Notes under the pieces: model-generated
Database searches by the model: none
What the model was told of the DNA's origin: nothing
What the model saw: only the letters and a program-made list of their open reading frames with translations
DNA from: Simmondsia chinensis
Taxonomy: Eukaryota > Streptophyta > Magnoliopsida > Caryophyllales > Simmondsiaceae
NCBI GenBank assembly: GCA_018398585.1
Contig: JAGTTD010000010.1
Coordinates: 6,837,501 to 6,901,500, forward strand
Direction: 5' to 3'
DNA length: 64,000 bases
Part shown: positions 57,001-64,000 of the stretch, piece after piece
Layout: each line of letters begins with the position of its first letter
Numbering within the stretch: the stretch's first letter is position 1
Translations under genes and position numbers: made by a program

Positions 57001-60000
57001 CTTTTTTGGGTACCAACACGCCGTCACGGGATCCCATTATAACTCCGAAGTTAAGCGTGCTTGGGCGAGAGCAGTACCAGGATAGGTGACCTCCTGGGAA
57101 GTCCTCACCCTCAGGTTGGGAGCACTCGGAAACAACCTCTCTTTAGGGGTAATACCCTGAAGGGGGAAGGCTGCGTACATCCGCCCCCCAGACCCTACTT
57201 AGGCGGGAGTCCTTGGAGCACTGGGTATGTTGCTTTTTTGGTTGTATGTGGCACATTGAAGGATCAATTTTGTTACCTGCCACCATAAATGAAGAACCCC
57301 AGAGCAGCAACAAACGAAATCACTGCACTATCAGACTTCAAACTGTTATTCATACTCATCTTAAGCATGAAAGATCTATTGATATCACAAAAAAATTTGG
57401 AAAGATTATGGTAAAATACTCCCTTTTGTCCAAAAGTAATTATCACCTTTTGAAAGTGCATAAAACTCAAGGCACGTACACTTGACGCAGGCTTTTTTCT
57501 CAAGTAAAAAAGTAGAAGAATAGTTCCTCTATGACCATTACTTTTCTTTGGTTTGTTTCTTCTTTCTTGTACTTGTCCGCCAGCGCTTTCGCACTTGGTG
57601 TTCGACCTTGCTTTAATTATCAAACAAATTGGGAATCTTTCAACTAATGTATTCCGACTTTTTTTTAACTCAAAAGATGCCGCTTGTAGATATGAAAAGT
57701 ATACATGTAGATGTGAAAATTAAGTTAGATTATTAGACTATTAAAAACCTTCCACAATGATCATTTCAAGCCAGCACTTCAATTAATAGAAACTTGAGAG
57801 TTATTTAAACTAATAGATTGGCTATTGCGATTTATATCTTGGAATAACGGCCCTTCCCATAATCACTTTTTACAAAATCAGTTCTTTCAAATATGAGTAC
57901 AAGCATTTTTTGTCTTGGTCAGTTTTAATTCTGCTTTAAAAGGAAAGCACTATTTCCTTGCTTCTAACTAATAAATTATGCTTTTATTTAAAAGCATTTT
58001 TTATGTACAAGCCAAACACCCAGACAAAGTCAAAAAGCCACTCTATCTTTTTTTTGGCTCCAAAATAGCGTGGCCAAACATATATTGATATTTCAATTTT
58101 AACAAAAGCACATGTGTTAAACTAGTACTGTATTAATGGATTCAACCAGTACGGAAAATGTGATGGCTTATTTTTGAACATCCAAAGAATACGAAAGGCA
58201 ATGTTCATTTTGACACTAAGTTTACCTGCAAAGAAGACTCTTGCTGCTTCAAGAGCAGCATAGCCTCTGTCCAGTCTCATCCAAATCCAGATGACTATCT
58301 GTATTTTCATATCCCACATTCAATGACATGGAAATGCATAGACTTTTAAAGGGTAATTATATTTGAAAAAAATGACATTATATTTCATAAATATCTGAGG
58401 AAATATATTTTAGAAGGATGTTAATTGAGAACACAATTTCTGCTAAGTCTGTAATTTTTGTTAAGGTCGCTGTAGCATTAACAAAAGTTGCTCTAACATT
58501 GGCGATACATAGTTTAAGGAGAATACATTAACGTAATAGTTGATCATTAGAAACCTAATTGACATGTCAAAATTTAATGTATCTGATGCACGACTAGATA
58601 GATGCAACCAAGGGGACTCAAGAGAGGCTCACTCGCAAACTTTGCATCGACCCAAGTGACTGGGCAAGTAAGATATAGTAGGCAAGTCAGAGGCCACTCT
58701 CCAATGGTGAACATCTTCTAGAAGTAGGACTCAAAGCTTGACCAGGACTCTAAACGCCCACCCAGATTTCACACTTTTTCTTTTAGATAGTTGGAGTCTC
58801 ACTACATTTGCGACTTTATTTTTATGTGAAATTTATATTTTCTAAGATAGAATTGGATTAGCTTCCGGATTTGACCTTAAGTAGGTTAGTTGTCTAAAAA
58901 TAGCTTGTAAATTGCATATTTTTTCAGTTTTTCCTTGACAGTTGAAATTGAAATTGATCATTCTGCTCTCGAGTTCTTCATTCTTCGTGCTTCGTGAAAG
59001 ACGATTAGCTTGAGGTGTTTCCCTTCAAATCTTTCTTTTCTTTCACAACTCGATTACAGAAAAGCTTTATGAATCTTCCCCAACTCCTTTGGTTGGTGCC
59101 CTACATCAATTTGATATCAGAGCTAGAACATCCCCAATTACGGCTAGAAGGAGCTTGAGGCTCAATTTTGGCGAATGGAGTTAATGGAGTAGCTCACTGC
59201 AGTGAACCGTTAACCAACTTAGCCTCACAAGTCACAACCCCAGGAAGACGAGGAACAAACAGAGGCGAGCTTCAACAACCTTTTCACTTATGCCGGCGTT
59301 CATGGGCACAATTGCAGGGGGTAGAGGCTCCTTTATAATCCATCCGAGTATTGTGAAAACCAGTGCTAGGAGTCTAGATATTGGATTGAGATCCCGGAAT
59401 CCTAAGGTATGCGACAACCTGAAGAGTCCCTGGATTAACCAGTGTTTGCCAAGGAAGTGCTCGAATTCAATAAAGCACCCGAGCACAAGCGAGTTCCTTT
59501 ACCAATAACTCGGCTCCATGAGAGAACTAGCACACAACAACTCAAAACACTCGAGGTTAATACAGGGTAGTAGTAAGGGTGACATGAAGACGAAGAAGCA
59601 CCTGAATGCCCCTTTTTCCCTCACAATCAGTCTAGGTTGATGTTCCAAAAGATAGAAAATCTACTCAAGGCTCTCAGTTTGTGGAAGAGTATACCACAAA
59701 GTTCCATGCCTTGGTGGCAGGGAACGATTTGGCGGAAATGAAAGAGCAGTTGACAAACATATTTACCACAAAATCTTCTCGGTTTTTGAAACTTACCGGA
59801 GGGGCCTTCAAATCGAAAGACAACAAATAGTTCGGGGAACGACTAGCCAAGTACTTGAGAAGCCAACAAACCTAGGCCCCCTAACAACACATTCATATAG
59901 GGACAATTTGATAGACTAGCCGGGGCAAGTTCGAGCAACCTGAGTAACCAGGCTCGAGCTACTAGTTTGGGAACACTAATGCTTCAAGTGTCGGAAAATA

Positions 60001-63000
60001 GCGCTATATGTTCGATTGTCACAAAGGAGAAAAGTAATGCAAGGGGTTCTATATAGGGAACAAAAGTAGACGACGACAAGTTCCCCATTGAAGAACGAGA
60101 TGCAAATGTAGATTCTGTTGTCAAGTGTGTCGGCTAGTGATCGATTCGAGCAACTATTGAGAATGTGATCTCCGAGGAAGCGGTCAAGAAATTGGGATTG
60201 AAGACCCAGGCCTAGTTGAACCTATACAAGCTTGCTTGGTTGAAGTAGGAAAATCAATTAATAGTTTCTCAACGTTGTCTTGTTGACTAAACTATTCAAC
60301 CTAATTCTTCAAGGTAAGAAGATGCCTTAGGAGTGGAGGAAGAGCACCCTGATACTGATTTATAAGAACAAAGGCGACATTTAGAGTTGTGCCAACTATA
60401 GGCGTATCAAACTCATGAGCCGTACTATGAAGCTTTGGAAGCAGGTCATAGAATCAGGCTACGACAACAAGCAAGTAGAGAACCAATTTGGATTTGCTGG
60501 GTCGATCTACTCTGGAAGCGATACACCACTTAAGACGTACTATTGAATACTACAGAAGTAAACAAAAGGATTTACACATGGTCTTCATTGACTTGAGAAG
60601 GCGTATAATAGAGTGCCAAGAGGGTGCTATGGCGAGCTGTGGAGAAGAAGGGCATCCCCGTAGCATATATCCAAGTTATTAAAGACATGTATGAAGGCGT
60701 ATCAACAAACGTGTGTACAACGGAAGGGGAGACTAATGCTTTCCCAATCATAGTTGGGTTGCATCAAGGGTCAGCTTTAAGCGCTTTCTTATTTATTTTG
60801 GTTATGGACGAGCTCACTAGACACATTCAAGGGGAGGTACCTTAGTGTATGCTTTTGGCGGATGATATATAGTTATGGTGAGCGAGTCAAGACAAGGAGT
60901 AAATAAGAAGCTGGAACTTTGGAGAGGTGCCTTGGAACCTAAAGACTTAAGGAACAGTAGAACAAAAACCGAATATCTGGAATTTAAATTTTGTACCACA
61001 ACCAGCCCAAGAGGAGAAGATGTGATGATTGGATTAGAAAGCATACCCAAAAAAGAATGCTTCAGATATTTGGGCTCAATGGTGCAATAGGACGGCAGAG
61101 TAGACAAGGATGTAAACAACCGCATTAAAGTAGGATTGTATAAGTGGAAAATGGCCTTAGCAATACTATGCGATAGAAGGTTCTCTCTTAAGCTAAAGGG
61201 AAACTACTATAAGATAGTAGTGAGACGGGTTATGTCTTACGGTGCCGAATGTCAGCCACTTAAATGAAGTCACACATAGAAGTTGAGGTGGCGGAGATAA
61301 GGATGTTGCGGTGGATGTGTGGTCATACTAGGAAGGGCTAGATCGGGAATGATGTTATAACAGGCAAACTGGATCGAGGATAAGCTGAGGGAGTAGCGTT
61401 TGCGATGGTTCGAGCATGTTAGGAGGAGACCGGCCACTGCACCTGTTAGGAGATGCAAACAACTCCATATTGAAGCAGGCTAAAGAATAGGTGGATGGAA
61501 ATGATTATATGCGACCTCACCTACCTAAACCTAAATGAGGAGATGGTTTTAGATAGAGGGGTGTGGCAAACTAGAATAGGGGCAGCGCACATAACAATTT
61601 AGGATAGGGGAGCACATCGAAGAGCCCATAACACCCTCAGTCTTCATATTGTGGTTGCTTGGGGCCTGTTGCCAGCGTGATCTATTGTTGCTCTACTATT
61701 GCTTGGTGCTTGGTGCTTGGTGTTTGGTGCTTTGCGCTTTGCGCTGCAGTGTGATGCTCGATGCTCGATTGTTGCTTTATTGTTTCATTTGCTTGTTATT
61801 TCTTGTTGTCCCCTAGGGACATAGCCAAGTGGCAAAGAACACCAGCGGCCTTACACGCCACTAAGGTTCGAATCTCCACTATGGTACTTGTGGTTCCCCT
61901 TTATGGGGATTTTAAGCGCTATCCACCCCCCCCCCCCCCTTCTTCTTTTTTGACACAACAACAACAACAACAACAGACCCAGTGCCTCCAAGGGCTCCCG
62001 CATAAACAGGGTCTAGGAGGGGTAAGGTTGCGTACTCCAAGGGCTCCCCCCCCCCCCCCCCCCCCAAAAAAAAAAGTACGGAGCCCTTGTCGAACTTGGA
62101 CGGTTGTTGTTGCCATGTTAACTTCTCCAATTGGGTGAAGTACTGAGACGAAGTTTAGTATGATGTTACCATGGATGATTGTCATTCCTACTAGACAACC
62201 ATGACAGCTTGACCAAGGAGCAACCCATGATAGCTGCCACAACATTGCAACTTTTTGTTTGAGGGAATAAAGATTTAAGGCGACCTTGTTTCCCTTGCAG
62301 AAGATCCCAACTTTCCAACCAAGGCCGTATTCGTCAAGGATATTTTGCTAATTGAATAGTCTATGTTTTAATTGGTAAGGAGAGTATGAAGAACTAGGGA
62401 GAGATGACAGATGACTTAACGACATTACTAGAAGCGTTAGATGATTTCTTGCTGGACAAATCAACAGATTCATTACCAACTACGCCCCATTATCGGATGA
62501 GTCTAATAGAACACAAAGAAGAACTTAGACTCTAGGTTAAGAAGCTACTCGCCTGAGGCTTCATACGAGAGAGTCTTAGTCGTATGCAGTTCCAACTCTT
62601 TTAACACCCAAGAAGGATAAGACTTAGCAGATGTGTGTGGACAGGTGAGGCATCAATAAGATTATTGTCCATTAACGGTTCCCTATTCCTTGACTCGACA
62701 ATTTACTAGATCAATTAAGTAGTGTGAAGGTGTTCAACAAGATGGATTTGAAAAGTTGGCACCATCAGATCTGGATCCCACTAGGGGATTTCCTAGACAT
62801 GACGAAATTTAATGTATCTGATGTAGAACTAGATAAGTGTGACCAAGGGGACTCAATGGGGCTTACTTGTCAATTTGGGCATCCACCCAAGTATCCTAGA
62901 AGAAAGAATCAGAGCTTTACCAAGACTACATGCCCACCAGAATTTGGCACATTTTCTTTTAGATGGTTGGAGACCCAATAGGACTCTAGTTTTATCTAGG

Positions 63001-63553
63001 TTTTGTATTTTCTAAATTAGAAATGGATTAGCTTTAGGATTACATTAAGTAGGGTAGTTGCCTGAAAGTAGCTTGTAAATTGGCCTAATTGTTCAATAAT
63101 GATTTTTGTGGAAGAAGATTAACTTGAGTTATTTTCCTTAAAATGTTCCTTCCTTTTGCAACACCATTAAAGGAAGGTTGTGTGAATCTTCCTCAACTCC
63201 TTTGGTTGGTGCCCTACATTAGTATTATGATTTTTGATACGACAACTTATAAAGTAACATTGACATAGAAATGTTAATGGGACATGATGCGGCATAGCAT
63301 GACGTGATGACACCCTGTTTAGCTTTCTGGAAATTGATTCTCACATGACGCGCTATGATGCTCCTCTTAGATACGTATGAGACATATGTCACCTTTATGT
63401 TTTTCATAAGCATAATATATCATTCTAAGGTACTTTGATTCAAACAAAAATCAACAAACAATAGGAATACTACCTAGGTACCTGAATGAGGTAGATGATT
63501 CCATTTACGATGTAATATGAAGGTCTGAGTTTATCAGTGGGAAGACTTTTTGC
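54064..63553 (-). CDS. TOM1-like: TOM1/TOM3-like multi-pass membrane protein, 3' part (N-terminal exons beyond the window)
   Basis: Seven exons in transcript order: 63553-63482, 58298-58226, 57322-57277, 56073-56010, 55204-55151, 55035-54958, 54156-54064. They join in one frame (480 nt, 159 codons plus TGA at 54064-54066). Family-specific motifs in order: SLPTDKLRPSYY, IVIWIWMRLDRG, ALGFFIYGGR, LFLMLRRFPSESRGRQKK, GFVTGICCTCFLIRC, NLDVMDHPVANLSYYM, LFILRKLPPKRVS. These are the C-terminal membrane segments of the plant TOM1/TOM3/THH1 family: tonoplast proteins that interact with small GTPases and are known as host factors for tobamovirus multiplication. The intron after 54958 starts with GC (ATG then GCAAGT). 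The intron 58299-63481 is 5.2 kb and filled with retroelements. Exons encoding the N-terminal part were not found up to 64000, so the gene continues off the right edge. Confidence 0.88.
56241..56743. repeat. Three 167-bp tandem repeats in a TOM1-like intron
   Basis: Units begin AGAGGCYTGATAAGYAAATGG at 56241, 56408 and 56575, a 167-bp step each time. They carry AACAAGCCGATTTCYATTC, TGGTTAAAGCTCATT and ATCARTGATGAYTACTGG. Very high similarity between units 1 and 2 suggests recent duplication. Confidence 0.92.
57010..57232 (+). mobile_element. 5S-rRNA-headed SINE, copy C, in a TOM1-like intron
   Basis: About 223 bp between short repeats CTTTTTTGG (57001-57009 and 57233-57241). The 5S-like head has CACGGGATCCCAT, AACTCCGAAGTTAAGCGTGC, TTGGGCGAGAGCAGTACCAG and GTGACCTCCTGGGAAGTCC. 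The joint to the tail is shorter than in copies A and B. The tail has CACTCGGAAACAACC, GGGGGAAGGCTGCGTACATCC and TAGGCGGGAG. It lies antisense to the host gene. Confidence 0.83.
60311..61810 (+). mobile_element. RTE-type LINE fragment nested in the gypsy element
   Basis: Plus-strand reverse transcriptase pieces in shifting frames: STLIPIYKNKGD-like sequence near 60340, DLHMVFIDLRR near 60572, VAYIQVIKDMYEGVSTNV, VGLHQGSALSAFLF and MDELTRHIQGEVP (60624-60845), LADDI near 60855, and IPKKECFRYLGSMVQ near 61045. It is the same family as the LINE at 10553-11750 but older, with many stops. The 3' end fades before 61810. Confidence 0.82.
61815..62117. mobile_element. tRNA-like SINE head and an inverted SINE 3' domain
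   Basis: At 61822-61880 the plus strand has TAGCCAAGTGGC (A-box) and GGTTCGAATCTCC (B-box). At 61957-62055 the 3' domain appears in opposite orientation: (CAA)n, CAGACCCAGTGCCTCCAAGG, GGCTCCCGCATAAACAGGG. Homopolymer C runs (61926-61938, 62047-62066) and an A run follow. The two parts point in opposite directions, so they are probably two separate insertions. Confidence 0.55.
63223..63481. other. Intron sequence of the TOM1-like gene
   Basis: Between the gypsy 3' LTR and the exon 63482-63553. Nothing else recognised. Confidence 0.5.
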
Positions 63554-64000
63554 CTGTAAAATATCCATAGAAAAGATCAACGAATTACACAAGCCAAATT
63601 GATCACTTTAAACCCGTTCTTCTGCTCATTGCAATAGTCCTTACAAAAGTTCAATCAAATCCTCATAGATCTAAGGAATTCTTATACGAGGTCCGCATAT
63701 AAGCTCAAGTGAATTTCTATAGTCGAAAAATTAATATTATGGGTAGTAGATCCAACCCACATAAGAAATTCTTAACGATTCAAACAACTAAAAATTTAAA
63801 CAACCTGGTGATAAATCTCGGCCCAAAACAAGACGAGCAACGTGTATGTGGAAAAGAAGAGAAGTCCTGGAAGATCCATCAACACCGATTCCAGAGCCTG
63901 TTGGCAAACACCGTCTTAACATACTTTTGAGGCCAATTTAAGTACCCATATACCTAGTGGAGAATTGTTGAATAATACAAAAGGCATTTATTTAATATAT
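63554..64000. other. Upstream intron sequence of the TOM1-like gene, no exon seen
   Basis: The acceptor (minus strand TTTTACAG) for the exon ending at 63553 opens this stretch. No upstream TOM1-like exon was found before the window edge. Confidence 0.45.

Larger units (their letters stand above)
58560..63222 (+). mobile_element. Ty3/gypsy element in the TOM1-like intron, internally deleted and interrupted
   Basis: Direct repeats at about 58560-59105 and 62798-63218 share the AATTTAATGTATCTGATG region, CCAAGGGGACTCAA and TGGTTGGTGCCCTACAT. A TGATATCAGAGC (59114-59125) after the left copy is a primer-binding-like site. Gag remnants lie at 59590-60080 (knuckle-like CFKCRK) and a protease remnant at about 60140-60280. 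An RT start at 62480-62800 (FNKMDLKSWHHQI) runs directly into the 3' LTR, so the rest of pol is deleted. A LINE/SINE block sits at about 60290-62117. Confidence 0.72.

Noticed and set aside
57010..57112. A functional 5S rRNA gene
   Set aside because: The 5S-like sequence is diverged, lacks the usual tandem 5S repeat context, runs directly into a SINE 3' domain, and two sister copies are flanked by 15-19 bp target duplications.

Overview
This window is nuclear DNA of a flowering plant, most likely a eudicot with a transposon-rich genome. The evidence is two spliced plant genes with long introns, plant-type Ty1/copia and Ty3/gypsy retrotransposons, dicot-type RTE and L1 LINEs, and plant SINEs with the shared 3' domain used by many angiosperm families. 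The species cannot be named from sequence alone.

Layout. 1-9032: a decayed Ty1/copia element (minus strand) split by a chromodomain Ty3/gypsy element (417-6019). 9033-12330: AT-rich DNA, then a satellite array of about 170 bp period into which a 5'-truncated RTE-type LINE has inserted. 13050-22955: a decayed Tat-type Ty3/gypsy element (minus strand) with an L1-type LINE remnant inserted in its leader. 23230-32560: a second decayed copia element split by a 6.3 kb non-coding LTR element (26067-32407). That element has clear LTRs, a target duplication, and three internal tandem arrays with periods of 49, 66 and 189 bp. 33000-34270: 5S-rRNA-headed SINE sequence and a foldback element.

35056-48982 (plus) is the main host gene, a 13-exon CAMTA (calmodulin-binding transcription activator). 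The exons join in one frame to 996 codons and encode CG-1, TIG, ankyrin, IQ and CaM-binding regions. Its introns carry a 5S-headed SINE with a 19-bp target duplication, a 515-bp hAT-type MITE with an 8-bp target duplication, a foldback element, a GA microsatellite and tandem repeats close to exon 1.

54064 to beyond the right edge (minus) is the 3' part of a TOM1/TOM3-like multi-pass membrane protein gene. Seven exons were resolved and the N-terminal exons lie outside the window. One of its introns appears to be of GC-AG type. A 5.2 kb intron holds a broken Ty3/gypsy element, itself interrupted by an RTE LINE and SINE pieces.

The most unusual pattern is a family of short retroelements that join a complete 5S-rRNA-like head to a 3' tail. 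The same tail ends a target-duplication-flanked RTE LINE in this window, which suggests the LINE that mobilises them. All exon coordinates and element boundaries were read by eye, without alignment software.
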